Made by a program: the position numbers and the translations under genes. Positions 34,563-45,819 of a stretch of 64,000 bases of DNA are shown here, in pieces (positions within the stretch are counted from its first letter, which is position 1; every line of letters starts with the position of its first letter). This DNA is from Anaerotardibacter muris (GTDB lineage Bacteria > Actinomycetota > Coriobacteriia > Coriobacteriales > Eggerthellaceae). The notes under the pieces are model-generated. The model made no database searches and had not been told where the DNA came from. It saw only the letters and a list, made by a program, of their open reading frames with translations. The stretch lies in the NCBI RefSeq assembly GCF_943192915.1, contig NZ_CALPCD010000005.1, forward strand, positions 62,001-126,000, read 5' to 3'.

Positions 34563-36278
34563 ATGGCTTCAAACAACTCCACAGCCAAAACACACGTCTC
34601 GCTCAGACTCCCCACCTATCTGCTGGAGAGCATCGATGCGCATGCGGAACGCGAGAGCATCTCTCGTACCGAAGCATTCGTTCACTATCTGCAGACGGGT
34701 CTCGAGATCTCTGACGAAAAAGCTAACGAACCCAGCGCGGATGAAGCGCTGCTCCAGAGCATCCAAGCTGAACTGGCCGACATCAAGGCCATGTTGATGT
34801 CTGGCGGTGCGAACATGCCTGCTTCTGCTGCAGCTCCTAGTTCAACCTCTAGCACGGCAACTGCTGCGGTCGAAGAAGACACGATGGTGCCCGTTTCGCT
34901 CACTTCTGAAGAGGAAGCCGAAGAAGAGGCTGAAGAAGAATTCACCACGTCAGATGCTGTTTACGAGGGCAACGTTCGCGAAGTTGCACCCCTGACCGAT
35001 GCAGAGAAAGCCGAAGCGGAAGCTGATGAGGATTATTCGACCTCTGATGCTGTGTACGAAGGTGCTGTAGAGGTTGAGAAGACCGAGGCGGCTACCGAGC
35101 CCAGCTTCGCCGAAGGTGCAGAGGACGAAACCGCAGCACTGTTCGATGCTTCCGATGCCGTTGCTTCCCCTGATGAAATGCCCGTCGAGGAAGTTGCCCC
35201 CGTAGCTTCTGCTCCAGTGAGCAACGTCTTTTCTCCTAACTATCAGCCTGCAGCAGCGATCGAGTCTGAGGATGAGGACGAGGTCGATGTTGAAGAAGAG
35301 CCCATGGAAACGCTTTCCAACTACTATGAAGAGACCGCAGCTGCCGCCGAGGAAGAAGCTGAAGAAGATTTCAGCGATTCTGATGCGCTCATCGAAGAGA
35401 CCGACACCGAAGAAGTTGTAGAAGAGACCGTTGAAGAGGAAGTGGTCGTTGAGACCAGCCCCAATCCCTTCGTTTCTTCGAGTTATTTCTCCAGTTCTGA
35501 TGATGAAGACGAAGAAGAAACGGACGAGGACGAAGCTGAAGAGGAAGTTGACGATCTCAGCAGCTCTGATGCGGTCTTCGAGAACGTTTCTGAAGTCGAA
35601 GACGACTCTAGCTTCGAAGATGATGATGAGTTCGAAGAAGAACTTGATGAATTCGATGCTTCTGATGAAGAGATCGACCCCGAGGACATGGATGATGAAG
35701 AGGACGAGGTGGATGTTCCGACCTTCAGTTTCTTCTCCACTTCCGATGCCGTTGAGGTCGAAGATGATGAGGCCGATGAACTAGATGAGGTAGAGGACGA
35801 AAGAGATTTCAACGATTCTGATGAAGTGGTCGAAGTTGAAGACACGTTCTATTCAGCCTATTCCACTGAAGGCATGGACTCCTATTCGCACGATGAGGCT
35901 GCGAACTTGGACCTGTCCGTTGGCTCTGCTGTTTCGGAGGGCTCTGATGAAGACGAGCTTGATATCGAAGAGGCTGTCTACGTGGAACCACTGGCGCTTA
36001 CCGATCTTGAAGACGCGGTCAGCTTGGTGGCTCAACAGTTCCCAATGATCGAAAAGGTCTGGCTCTTCGGTAATGCTGCCACGGGTGGCGCCATCGAGCA
36101 GGACACCATCGACCTGTGCGTGAAAGCTGACAAATTCAAGTCCAAGTACGCCGATCTGTTCGTTTCCATGATCGAAGACAACACTGGCAAGACCGTGAAC
36201 GTGGTACTTCGTAGTGAGATGGAGAAGTCGGTCAAGCAGGTCTGGAAAGCAACACGCATCGACCTGTATCGCGCATAG
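34563..36278 (+). CDS. RHH - acidic repeat - degenerate nucleotidyltransferase fusion protein
   Basis: 571 residues with no familiar overall architecture. Residues 8-50 (KTHVSLRLPTYLLESIDAH, SRTEAFVHYLQ) look like a ribbon-helix-helix DNA-binding domain, followed by a short coiled coil (about 62-82). Residues 110-460 are disordered and very acidic, with about eight copies of a motif of the type F-x-x-S-D-A-V-x-E. The end (from 470) resembles a minimal nucleotidyltransferase: VWLFGNAATGG near residue 498, then Q-D-T-I-D-L-C-V, where active enzymes have G-S and D-x-D; the first Asp is Thr, so it is probably inactive. It is divergent from rpsF and has its own terminator. Function unknown. Confidence 0.75.
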   Translation: MASNNSTAKTHVSLRLPTYLLESIDAHAERESISRTEAFVHYLQTGLEISDEKANEPSADEALLQSIQAELADIKAMLMSGGANMPASAAAPSSTSSTATAAVEEDTMVPVSLTSEEEAEEEAEEEFTTSDAVYEGNVREVAPLTDAEKAEAEADEDYSTSDAVYEGAVEVEKTEAATEPSFAEGAEDETAALFDASDAVASPDEMPVEEVAPVASAPVSNVFSPNYQPAAAIESEDEDEVDVEEEPMETLSNYYEETAAAAEEEAEEDFSDSDALIEETDTEEVVEETVEEEVVVETSPNPFVSSSYFSSSDDEDEEETDEDEAEEEVDDLSSSDAVFENVSEVEDDSSFEDDDEFEEELDEFDASDEEIDPEDMDDEEDEVDVPTFSFFSTSDAVEVEDDEADELDEVEDERDFNDSDEVVEVEDTFYSAYSTEGMDSYSHDEAANLDLSVGSAVSEGSDEDELDIEEAVYVEPLALTDLEDAVSLVAQQFPMIEKVWLFGNAATGGAIEQDTIDLCVKADKFKSKYADLFVSMIEDNTGKTVNVVLRSEMEKSVKQVWKATRIDLYRA

Positions 36279-36319
36279 ACCATGCAACAGGCGCTTGCGG
36301 GCGCTTCATTCTGAACATG

Positions 36320-36348
36320 AAAAGGCCACTGGGAACAGTGGCCTTTTT
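36320..36348. terminator. Bidirectional terminator between convergent genes
   Basis: AAAAGGCCACTG and CAGTGGCCTTTTT arms around GGAA. It has A-rich and T-rich sides and serves the acidic fusion gene (+) and possibly the unknown gene on the minus strand. Confidence 0.85.
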
Positions 36349-36444
36349 CGTTGCTGCGATTGTTTTGATTGCTGTAGTTGTTCGTGCTTGCTGTGGTTGC
36401 CTTGGTTGCCGCAGCGTTCGCTGCGACCATGGACCGTGGTCGAT

Positions 36445-37008
36445 CTACTGTTCAGAGACTGCGTCCGAGGTATCAAAGTCTTCTTCAGCAAGTTCGACAG
36501 CTGCAGTGTCGTTCTCGTCCCAAGCATCTTTGAGCGCATCGCGAGGGTCGAGCGTGCCTTCGATATCAAGCTCGAGCTTCAGGCCTTCCATGAAGTTCGG
36601 AGCAGGACCGATGTAAACGATGTCCTTATTGATGCCGTTTTCATCGTAAATATAGCCAAATGCATACGCTTCAGGAACGCCAGGCAGGCCACCTTCAGCG
36701 ATGATGCAGTCCTTCACGCCTTCATCGGTTTCGATATAGCCGTCATAACAGAAGGCATACGCTGTTGCACCGCGCGCGCCTTCGACCTCACGACGGGCCA
36801 ACATGAAACATGTCTCAGCGTCGTCGCCAGGATGAGTTTCGATGAAGAGGTTCTCTTTTACCGCCAGACCCGTGAAGGGGATGATATCCTCGCCAGCTTC
36901 CATCTTGGAGACTGCTTCGTTCAAAACCGCTTGGACAACGGCTTTCAATTCGTCAGTGATTTCGCCTTGAGGCTCGTTGTTCGTAGGATCGATCATTCTA
37001 TCTGCCAT
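36445..37008 (-). CDS. Unknown acidic protein with a C-terminal SDAV motif
   Basis: 187 residues, acidic, no signal peptide or membrane helix. I do not recognise the fold. The middle (FIETHPGDDAETCFMLARRE, ATAYAFCYDGYIETDEGVKD, EAYAFGYIYDENGINKDIVY) looks like a compact alpha/beta domain, possibly a stress- or sensor-type module. The last residues, AEEDFDTSDAVSEQ, match the repeated motif of the convergent neighbour and the L9 tail. The ATG follows AAAGGG at about 8 bp. A dispersed repeat lies 78 bp upstream. Function unknown. Confidence 0.75.
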   Translation of the reverse strand: MADRMIDPTNNEPQGEITDELKAVVQAVLNEAVSKMEAGEDIIPFTGLAVKENLFIETHPGDDAETCFMLARREVEGARGATAYAFCYDGYIETDEGVKDCIIAEGGLPGVPEAYAFGYIYDENGINKDIVYIGPAPNFMEGLKLELDIEGTLDPRDALKDAWDENDTAAVELAEEDFDTSDAVSEQ

Positions 37009-37085
37009 GGTGAACCCTTTCTTTTCAGGATGCTAAAAGTGTAGCGCATCGCCCGCGTGTCCACGCAGACAAACAGGCTGGGGGC

Positions 37086-37130
37086 TGGGGACGGGTTCAT
37101 TTTTGTCCCAGACAATATGGGGACAGGTTC
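37086..37130. repeat. Dispersed GGGGAC repeat in a divergent promoter region
   Basis: GGGGACGGGTTCA, TTTGTCCCAGACA and GGGGACAGGTTCA blocks. This copy is between two divergent starts rather than after a stop codon. Confidence 0.85.
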
Positions 37131-37187
37131 AGCGAAAAACTTTCAAAAAAGTTGTGTCAAAACGTTCAAAACATAGCGAAATCATAG

Positions 37188-37215
37188 TTGGATGCGCTAT
37201 AGTTCGCTCTATATT
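37188..37215 (+). promoter_or_regulatory. Possible promoter of the 120-residue unknown gene
   Basis: TTGGAT and TATATT spaced 16 bp, ending 15 bp before the GTG start. The leader would be very short, with AAGGAGGG inside it. Confidence 0.35.
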
Positions 37216-37230
37216 GGATAAGGAGGGCTC

Positions 37231-37593
37231 GTGCGCCAACTGCATGTGACAACACCAGGATCAGACACGTTCTTCGTCCGCGTCGATTCTTTCGACGACG
37301 GGGCGATGAAGGGCGCGTTTGACAGCGTGAGCATGTCAGGTCCGTGCGAATTCAATAGCCTTTCAAGCCTTATCATCATGATCGATAACCTGCTCGATCA
37401 GCAGGAAGAAGCGATCGAACCCACTATCAGGCAGATCGATCCATCCTTCGTTCCTACGATCGAACTCGAAGTTCTATTCCGCCACAACCACACCTGGCAG
37501 GGTCGCGTCCGCTGGGATTCTGGACAAAAACAAGCGACCTTCAAGAGCGTGTTGGAATTGCTCGTCATCCTTGAAATGGCGTTTGGCGACTAG
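37231..37593 (+). CDS. Conserved small protein of unknown function
   Basis: 120 residues from a GTG start placed after a strong AAGGAGGG site. The C-terminal half (ELEVLFRHNHTWQGRVRWDSGQ, then FKSVLELLVILEMA) recalls small proteins common in gut firmicutes and Coriobacteriia that carry a W-Q-G-x-V-x-W segment and end in an S-V-L-E-L helix. No function is known to me. It has no membrane segment and stands alone. Confidence 0.72.
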   Translation: MRQLHVTTPGSDTFFVRVDSFDDGAMKGAFDSVSMSGPCEFNSLSSLIIMIDNLLDQQEEAIEPTIRQIDPSFVPTIELEVLFRHNHTWQGRVRWDSGQKQATFKSVLELLVILEMAFGD

Positions 37594-37815
37594 AGCGAAC
37601 CGGGGAGTGCCGGCCTCGGTTTGCTCGAATCTTTACCACCTTTTTGAGCTGAAACCACCTTTTCTTGAACTGAAGCGTGCCCTTAGGTGCGCTTTCTTTT
37701 TGGGTTCATCGGACCAGCTTCGACAGTCGGTGCCTGCGATTCGCTTTTTGCGCTTGCGCTTCAGTGAGCGATAATAGAAGTGCAAACGATCCCGGTAATG
37801 AAGGCGGGCGATCCT

Positions 37816-38619
37816 ATGACCCTCAAGACCGATGTAATCATCGACCATGAACTTTGTACGGGCTGCGGTGCATGCGTGCGCGATTGCAGCAAGCTCAATC
37901 TTGAGTTGCGCGACGGCAAAGCGGTGGTTCTCTCGAGCTGTTTCAAGTGCGGTCACTGCGTGGCTATCTGCCCTGAAGGAGCGCCGAGCCTACCCTGTTA
38001 CGCAGATGTTCCTGTTGAATATGATCCAGCCACGTTCGATCTTCCCACCGAGAACATCATCAATAGCGTGAAATTCCGTCGCAGCATTCGTGCGTTCAAG
38101 GATGAGCCGATATCGATGGAGCATCTTCGTTTGCTCATCGAAGCGGGCGGACATATGCCCACGGCGAAGAATACCCAGATGAACCGTTTCGATTTCGTGC
38201 AGGATAGTCTTCCTGAATTCAGGGAATTGATCTGGTCGTGGCTCGAGGATGTGTACGAGACTGATCGCATCATGCCCATTCCAGTCGATGTACTGAGCGG
38301 GTTCATCGCCCGTAAGCGCACCGATCCCAAAGACGACTACTTCTTCCGAAATGCTCCAGCAGTATTATTCATCGAATCCGTCGACCCGCTCGATGCAGGT
38401 CTGGCTGCTGCGTCCATCGAGATGGTGGCGCGCTCGCTTGGCATTGGGGTGCTTTATAACGGCTTCTTGCAGCGCATCGTTGCTGCCTGCCCGCAGGCGC
38501 GTGCTTATTTCGACATGAGCGATGAACGCGGTTTGAACGCCTGCATGTTGCTGGGTTATCAGGCCAGGCATTATGTGCGTACCGCTCCTCGCCGCTACCC
38601 CAGCGTTATCCTGCGCTAA
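37816..38619 (+). CDS. Nitroreductase with N-terminal 2[4Fe-4S] ferredoxin domain
   Basis: About 267 residues. The first ~50 hold two cluster motifs (CTGCGACVRDC and CFKCGHCVAICP), followed by an FMN-binding nitroreductase domain (VKFRRSIRAFKDEPIS near residue 75, SIEMVARSLGIGVLYNG, CMLLGYQA). The layout suits reduction of a substrate by electrons from low-potential ferredoxin, as in many anaerobes. Substrate unknown. The frame begins at 37780 with a GTG, but no good site precedes it; I prefer the ATG at 37816, closest to the ferredoxin fold. Single-gene unit. Confidence 0.88.
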   Translation: MTLKTDVIIDHELCTGCGACVRDCSKLNLELRDGKAVVLSSCFKCGHCVAICPEGAPSLPCYADVPVEYDPATFDLPTENIINSVKFRRSIRAFKDEPISMEHLRLLIEAGGHMPTAKNTQMNRFDFVQDSLPEFRELIWSWLEDVYETDRIMPIPVDVLSGFIARKRTDPKDDYFFRNAPAVLFIESVDPLDAGLAAASIEMVARSLGIGVLYNGFLQRIVAACPQARAYFDMSDERGLNACMLLGYQARHYVRTAPRRYPSVILR

Positions 38620-38623
38620 CAAG

Positions 38624-38662
38624 ACGGGACAAGAGTATCCGGGACGGTTTTGCCCCGTCCCC
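38624..38662. repeat. Divergent dispersed repeat after the nitroreductase
   Basis: GACGGGACA, TCCGGGACGGTTTT and CCGTCCCC blocks begin 5 bp after the nitroreductase stop. It is a shorter, diverged member of the family. Confidence 0.65.
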
Positions 38663-38717
38663 TTTACGAGTGCGACAGTTTTGGCTCCGCCCTCAGATTC
38701 TCGACCCGCCCCTAGAT

Positions 38718-38753
38718 TCTAAAGAAAGAACCCAGCCGCTTGACTGGGTTCTT
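38718..38753 (-). terminator. Terminator of clpB
   Basis: Perfect 10-bp arms AAGAACCCAG and CTGGGTTCTT, followed on the minus strand by TCTTT. About 95 bp past the clpB stop; may also stop the convergent nitroreductase transcript. Confidence 0.75.
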
Positions 38754-38800
38754 GTAATTGATGCTGGAGAGCGCCGCATAGGGAACCGAAGATTCTCCGT

Positions 38801-38847
38801 TTGAACCTGTCCCCATTTTGTCCAGGACAGATTTGAACCCGTCCCCG
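38801..38847. repeat. Dispersed GGGGAC repeat after clpB
   Basis: GGGGACGGGTTCA, TGTCCTGGACA and GGGGACAGGTTCA blocks, beginning 2-4 bp after the clpB stop in clpB sense. A clean example of the full unit. Confidence 0.9.
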
Positions 38848-38848
38848 G

Positions 38849-41611
38849 TTAGTTGTTGTCTTCGACATCGTTGAGGAAGGAGTTGGCTTCCTCGAGGAGT
38901 TCAGCTGCGCCTTCGGGCAGCGGAGTGTCCTTGCCGTGGTTGTTCACGTCAGCCACATAGTTGCCTTCTGCATCCAGGTCGATGATCACCGTGGAACCAT
39001 CGAAGATCTTGCCCTCGATGATGCCCGTTGCGATGCGGTCGACCACCTGGCGCTGGATAAGACGCTTGAGCGGACGTGCACCATAGACCGGATCATAGCC
39101 ATCGATCGCCAAGCGCTCTTTAGCTGCAGGCGAGACCTCGAGGGTCATATGGCGATCCTTCAGACGGCTTTCAACTTCAGAAAGCTGCAGGTCAACAATA
39201 GGTTCGATGTTGGCGATGTTGAGCTCGTTGAACGTGATGATGTCATCGATTCGGTTCAAGAACTCTGGCCTGAACGTGGTGCGCAGAGCTTCCTGCATGC
39301 GCTGAGCGAATTCCGCCATGCGCTTTGCGGCTGCTTCGGGCGTCATGTTCTGCATGTCTTCCACCATATCGCCCACGGTCTCCTGCTGAGCAGCATCGCG
39401 TTCACGAATGAGCTGGCTGCCGATGTTGGAGGTCATGATGATGATGGCGTTCTTGAAGCTGACCACGCGACCCTGGCCGTCGGTCAGGCGACCATCGTCG
39501 AGCACCTGCAACAGCACGTTGAACACATCTGGATGAGCCTTCTCGACTTCGTCGAGCAAGATGACGCTATAGGGCTTGCGGCGCACGGCCTCGGTCAGCT
39601 GACCGCCCTCGTCATAACCTACATATCCCGGAGGCGCACCGATCAGGCGCTGCACGCTGAACTTCTCCATGTATTCCGACATATCGATGCGGATCATGGC
39701 CTTTTCGTCGTCGAACAGGCATTCTGCCAGCGCTTTCGCCAACTCGGTCTTACCAACGCCCGTGGGGCCCAAGAACAGGAAACTGCCAATGGGCTGTTCA
39801 GGATCGGCCAAACCTGCGCGGCTACGACGAATCGCGCCAGCCACCGCAGAAACAGCATCGTCCTGACCGATGACGCGCTCATGCAAACGCTCTTCCAGGT
39901 CGATGAGCTTCTCCATCTCACCCTGCATCATCTTGGTGATAGGGATACCTGTCCAGCTTGAGACCACTTCTGCGATCTCGTCTTCGGTAACTTCTTCTTT
40001 CAGGATGGAGCCATCGGCCTGACGGGCCTCAAGTGCTTCGGTTGCTTGCGCCAGTTGCGCCTGCAATTCAGGGATGCGGCCAAAACGCAGCTCGGATGCA
40101 CGACCGAGGTCGCCTTCACGGGTTGCACGCTCTTCTTCGAGTTGAGCCGCTTCGATCTCGGCTTTGAGATTCTGAACCGAAACGATGGCGTCCTTTTCGT
40201 TCTTCCATTCAGCCTTGCGTGAATCGAGCGCTTCCTTGGCAGCTGCGATGTCTTTGCGCAGCTGTTCCAGGCGCTCTTTGCTCGGCTCATCGGACTCCTT
40301 CATCAGGGCCTGTTCTTCGATCTGCATCTGGGTGAGCTTACGCTCTGCCAAGTCGACCTCTTCCGGCATAGAGTCGATCTCGATACGCAGACGCGATGCT
40401 GCCTCGTCCATCAAGTCGATCGCCTTATCAGGAAGGAAACGGTCGGAGATGTAGCGGTTCGACAGTTCCGCTGCGGCAACGATAGCCGAGTCGGTCACGC
40501 GAACGCCATGATGGATCTCGTACTTTTCTTTCAGACCACGCAAGATAGCGATGGTGTCCTCAACGGAAGGTTCGCCTACGATAACGGGCTGGAAGCGACG
40601 TTCGAGCGCTGCGTCCTTTTCGATATACTTGCGATATTCATCGAGCGTAGTAGCACCAATGGTGTGCAACTCGCCACGTGCCAGGGCAGGCTTCAACATG
40701 TTGCCCGCGTCCATCGAGGAATCACCCGAAGAGCCCGCACCCACGATGGTGTGCAACTCGTCGATGAACAGGATGATCTGGCCATCGGATTCCTTCACTT
40801 CGCGAAGCACCGCTTTCAGGCGGTCCTCGAATTCACCACGATATTTCGCACCTGCCAACATGGAAGGCAGGTCGAGTGCGATAAGCTCGCGGTCCTGCAG
40901 TGATGAAGGGACATCGCCTGCTACGATTCGCTGAGCCAAACCTTCTACGATAGCGGTCTTGCCAGTGCCTGGCTCGCCGATGAGAACGGGGTTGTTCTTC
41001 GTCCTGCGCGATAGCACCTGGATGGTTCGGCGGATCTCTTCGTTTCGGCCGATGACCGGGTCCAACTTGCCTTCGCGCGCAGCCTTGGTAAGGTTGTTGC
41101 CGTATTGTTCCAGCACTTCAAATTCTGTTTTTGATTCTTGATCAGTCACGCGCGTATCACCTCGCAATTCTTCATACGCATTTTCAATATTGTTTCTTTC
41201 TATTCCTGCATTGTTCAGCAGCTTTCCTGCTGCATCGTTCTCTTCAGAAAGAGCGATGAGCAGATGTTCGCTGGTCGCATAAGAATCGCCCAGCTTCTCT
41301 GCGATCTTCACTGCCTTGTCGAGCAGGGAGACCAGCGCCATCGAAGGTGCGGTCATTCCCATGATCCCGCCACCTTCCACCTTGGGCATGCGGTCGATCT
41401 CGGCTGTTACTTCTTTGCGAAGCAGCGCTGGGTCGGCACCGATGCGCTTGATGATGGCATTCAAGTTATGCTCGTCAGAGTTGAGCAATGCAGCCAACAT
41501 GTGGATCGGCTCCACGGTGGCCGCCTTGGCATCAGATGCGATGCTCATTGCAGATTGCAGAGCTTCTTGTGCTGAACGCGCCAGTTTTTCTAACATCTTC
41601 TGGAGGTCCAT
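38849..41611 (-). CDS. clpB: ATP-dependent disaggregase ClpB
   Basis: Hexameric AAA+ chaperone that with DnaK reactivates aggregated proteins. The 920-residue product is a little longer than usual through an acidic tail. It has the Clp N domain (1-150), AAA1 with GEPGTGKT near residue 212, the coiled M domain (about 410-530), AAA2 with GPTGVGKT near 615 and the pore loop [19 protein letters not shown] precedes the ATG. It lies at the end of the HspR regulon, separated from hspR by a dispersed repeat, so it may have its own promoter, though I found no clear one. Confidence 0.96.
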   Translation of the reverse strand: MDLQKMLEKLARSAQEALQSAMSIASDAKAATVEPIHMLAALLNSDEHNLNAIIKRIGADPALLRKEVTAEIDRMPKVEGGGIMGMTAPSMALVSLLDKAVKIAEKLGDSYATSEHLLIALSEENDAAGKLLNNAGIERNNIENAYEELRGDTRVTDQESKTEFEVLEQYGNNLTKAAREGKLDPVIGRNEEIRRTIQVLSRRTKNNPVLIGEPGTGKTAIVEGLAQRIVAGDVPSSLQDRELIALDLPSMLAGAKYRGEFEDRLKAVLREVKESDGQIILFIDELHTIVGAGSSGDSSMDAGNMLKPALARGELHTIGATTLDEYRKYIEKDAALERRFQPVIVGEPSVEDTIAILRGLKEKYEIHHGVRVTDSAIVAAAELSNRYISDRFLPDKAIDLMDEAASRLRIEIDSMPEEVDLAERKLTQMQIEEQALMKESDEPSKERLEQLRKDIAAAKEALDSRKAEWKNEKDAIVSVQNLKAEIEAAQLEEERATREGDLGRASELRFGRIPELQAQLAQATEALEARQADGSILKEEVTEDEIAEVVSSWTGIPITKMMQGEMEKLIDLEERLHERVIGQDDAVSAVAGAIRRSRAGLADPEQPIGSFLFLGPTGVGKTELAKALAECLFDDEKAMIRIDMSEYMEKFSVQRLIGAPPGYVGYDEGGQLTEAVRRKPYSVILLDEVEKAHPDVFNVLLQVLDDGRLTDGQGRVVSFKNAIIIMTSNIGSQLIRERDAAQQETVGDMVEDMQNMTPEAAAKRMAEFAQRMQEALRTTFRPEFLNRIDDIITFNELNIANIEPIVDLQLSEVESRLKDRHMTLEVSPAAKERLAIDGYDPVYGARPLKRLIQRQVVDRIATGIIEGKIFDGSTVIIDLDAEGNYVADVNNHGKDTPLPEGAAELLEEANSFLNDVEDNN

Positions 41612-41691
41612 GAAGCTTTTCCTTTCGTTTCGTCATCACGGAGACGACAAGGTTTATTTCCTGGCCGTCTGTAAGTTCTATTTCAGTGCTG

Positions 41692-41766
41692 ACCTGTCCC
41701 CTTTTTGTCCCGGACACGTTGGGGACGGGTCCGTTTTTGTCCGGGACAGTTTTGGACCTGTCCCCG
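41692..41766. repeat. Dispersed GGGGAC repeat between hspR and clpB
   Basis: One and a half units: CCTGTCCCC, TGTCCCGGACA, GGGGACGGGTCC, TGTCCGGGACAG and CCTGTCCCC. It starts about 11 bp past the hspR stop. Confidence 0.9.
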
Positions 41767-41776
41767 GTTTGTTTGG

Positions 41777-42157
41777 TCAGCGGATGCGGCGAAGCTCGAC
41801 GGAGCTCGAGTGAGCCATCAGCGTGCTGACCGTGTCGAAGGTCTCCAATTCCTGAACGCGATCAGCCAGTCGCTGGACACGCTTGTGCAAGCTTTCCACA
41901 GCGGCTTCTCGTTCATCAAGGCGTCCTTGCAGATCCAGGATGCGGATGACACCTGCCAGGTTGATACCCTCGCTCGTCAGTTCGTTGATGAGCTGCAAAC
42001 GCTCGATATCCGCCTGGGAATACATACGGGTGTTACCGCGCGTTCGCTGCGGGTTCACCAAACCCTTCTGCTCGTAGATGCGCAAGGTCTGGGGGTGAAC
42101 TCCCGCGAGCTCAGCTGCCACGCCGATCATGTACAGCGGTCGGTTGCGATCGTTCAT
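41777..42157 (-). CDS. hspR: Heat-shock repressor HspR (MerR family)
   Basis: A MerR-type winged-helix repressor, about 126 residues, which with DnaK as co-repressor controls actinobacterial dnaK operons and clpB. It has the HTH region LYMIGVAAELAGVHPQTLRIYEQKGLV, NTRMYSQADIERLQLI and a coiled-coil end. The ATG is preceded by GAGGGGGT; it begins 3 bp after dnaJ. The classic HAIR operator was not found before dnaK or clpB by eye. Confidence 0.92.
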   Translation of the reverse strand: MNDRNRPLYMIGVAAELAGVHPQTLRIYEQKGLVNPQRTRGNTRMYSQADIERLQLINELTSEGINLAGVIRILDLQGRLDEREAAVESLHKRVQRLADRVQELETFDTVSTLMAHSSSVELRRIR

Positions 42158-42160
42158 CAC

Positions 42161-43138
42161 TTACCCCCTCACGCTTTCAGTGGTGGCTTCCTTGAATGCT
42201 TCGAGAGCCGCCTTTTGTTCGTCGTTCAAGCTGGTCGGGATCTTCACTTCGACCTCGACCTTCAGATCGCCCGTGCCCGAAGCGTTCTTGCCCAGACGCG
42301 GTGCGCCCTGGCCCTTCAGCGTTAAGACGGTGCCGCTCTGGGTTCCCGCCGGAACGCTCAAACGAACTTTCTTACCTGCTGGGGTCGGTACGACCACTTG
42401 AGCACCAAGTGCCGCCTCGTCGATGCTGACCGGCAGCTTCATCAGCACATTCGCGCCATCACGTGCGAACTGCGCATCGGGTGCGATCTTGATGGTGACC
42501 AGCAGGTCGCCCGCAGCACCACCATTCATGCCAGGATGACCTTTGCCCTTCAGGCGAACACGGCCACCTTCCATGGCTCCCGCTGGAACCTTGATGGTGA
42601 GCGTCTCTTTTTCCTGGGTGTCAGGGTTCACGACGCGCACTTTCTTCTCTGCGCCTTTGAAGGCTTCATCGAAGGTAACGGTCAGTGACACCTTCTTGTC
42701 TGCGCCGTTCTCTGGACGCGCAGCACGGGCTCTTCCGCCACCGCCGAAGTCCCAGTCGGTTCCAAAGGCACCTTCACCATGACGCAGGCTTTCCAAGATG
42801 TCGGCCCAATCTATGCCTCCGCCGCCGAAGGGATTGCCTCCGCCTGTGGTGGTATAGGTGTACTGGCCGCCGCCGAAAGGATTGCCACCCCCGAAGGGAT
42901 TACCTCCGGCAAAGGGGATCTGGTTCTCGTTCGCGGTGCCGTACTGGTCGTACATTTGGCGTTTCTTATCGTCAGAAAGCACTTCGTAAGCTTCGTTGAT
43001 CTCTTTGAACTTCGCCTCATCGCCGCCAGTGTCGGGGTGATGCTGGCGAGCAAGCTTGCGATAGGCTTTTTTGATCTCACTAGCAGTTGCGCTTCGTGGA
43101 ACGCCTAGCGTCTGATAGTAATCGGGTGTGGATGCCAT
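42161..43138 (-). CDS. dnaJ: DnaJ-type co-chaperone without zinc finger
   Basis: J-domain (residues 5-70, with [11 protein letters not shown]) stimulating DnaK ATPase, a Gly/Phe-rich stretch (about 75-135 with repeated GGGNPFGGG), then the substrate-binding C-terminal domains ([31 protein letters not shown]). About 325 residues. No C-x-x-C-x-G-x-G motifs are present and the protein lacks the zinc domain of full DnaJ, so it is of the CbpA/DnaJ2 kind. GAGGTGG precedes the ATG; 17 further codons in frame upstream are not used. Between grpE and hspR. Confidence 0.93.
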   Translation of the reverse strand: MASTPDYYQTLGVPRSATASEIKKAYRKLARQHHPDTGGDEAKFKEINEAYEVLSDDKKRQMYDQYGTANENQIPFAGGNPFGGGNPFGGGQYTYTTTGGGNPFGGGGIDWADILESLRHGEGAFGTDWDFGGGGRARAARPENGADKKVSLTVTFDEAFKGAEKKVRVVNPDTQEKETLTIKVPAGAMEGGRVRLKGKGHPGMNGGAAGDLLVTIKIAPDAQFARDGANVLMKLPVSIDEAALGAQVVVPTPAGKKVRLSVPAGTQSGTVLTLKGQGAPRLGKNASGTGDLKVEVEVKIPTSLNDEQKAALEAFKEATTESVRG

Positions 43139-43175
43139 TCGTTCCACCTCACTTTCTTTTTGGTCGTTGACTAAA

Positions 43176-43202
43176 ACAGGCGAGCCCGTGAGCCCGCCTG
43201 TC
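43176..43202 (-). repeat. Hairpin between grpE and dnaJ
   Basis: On the minus strand ACAGGCGGGC and a complementary GCTCGCCTGT arm, followed by TTTAG. It lies 8 bp past the grpE stop; it could reduce read-through or act as a processing site inside the operon. The GGGGAC that precedes it recalls the dispersed repeat. Confidence 0.5.
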
Positions 43203-43210
43203 CCCAAGAA

Positions 43211-43849
43211 CTATTCGTTGTCCTCGTCGTCGGTTTCACGTTTCGGTCCACCAACAGCAACCGTTACCATGGCTGGCCTGATGACCTTGTTGCCCATGCG
43301 GTATCCCTTTTGGTAAACCTCTTCCACGGTCTCGTCGGGGACCGCGGGATTGTCGACAGTTGCCACTGCCTGAGCTTCAAGTGCTTCATAGGGTTGCCCC
43401 ACAGGGTTGATGATCTCGACCCCTTCTTTCACCAGCACTTCATTGAGCTTGTTATGTACGGCTTTCACACCGTCGAGCAAACCAGCTTCGCCATTGTCGG
43501 TGGCATAGTTGATGGTTCGCTCGAAATCGTCGAGGACAGGGATGATGTCTTCGACGAGCTTTTCCGTTGCGCGCATCTTCTCTTCTTCGCGCTGTTCCTT
43601 CATGCGACGGCGGTAGGTATCCCATTCCGCATGAAGCCTAAGGTACTTGCCCTGCCAATCAGCCGCTTCAGCTTTTGCCTTGGCAATTTCGCCTTCGGCT
43701 GTAACTTCGCCCTCAGCCGTGGCCTCGGAGGCCTGACCCTCTTCGGGTTCGACCTCCTCGACCAATTCGGCATCGACTACTTCAGCTTCCGGATCTGTTT
43801 CAGTGGCAGGAGTTTCTTCTACCTCTTCTTCAGATTTACGGTTCATCAT
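43211..43849 (-). CDS. grpE: Nucleotide exchange factor GrpE
   Basis: GrpE releases ADP from DnaK. About 212 residues: an acidic, disordered N-terminus (1-65), the long dimerisation helix (KAKAEAADWQGKYLRLHAEWDTYRRR) and the beta-domain with VGQPYEALEAQAVATVDNP and VYQKGYRMGNKVIRPAMVTV. Two adjacent ATG codons are possible starts. It lies 2 bp after dnaK. Confidence 0.95.
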   Translation of the reverse strand: MMNRKSEEEVEETPATETDPEAEVVDAELVEEVEPEEGQASEATAEGEVTAEGEIAKAKAEAADWQGKYLRLHAEWDTYRRRMKEQREEEKMRATEKLVEDIIPVLDDFERTINYATDNGEAGLLDGVKAVHNKLNEVLVKEGVEIINPVGQPYEALEAQAVATVDNPAVPDETVEEVYQKGYRMGNKVIRPAMVTVAVGGPKRETDDEDNE

Positions 43850-43851
43850 GA

Positions 43852-45771
<1,920 letters not shown>

Positions 45772-45819
45772 TCAAATTTAGACCCGTTTTACGAACCTAC
45801 TTGTATTACCTCATAGTAA

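Noticed and set aside
38936..39961. 341-codon plus-strand frame
   Set aside because: Antisense to clpB with no start site or known domain.
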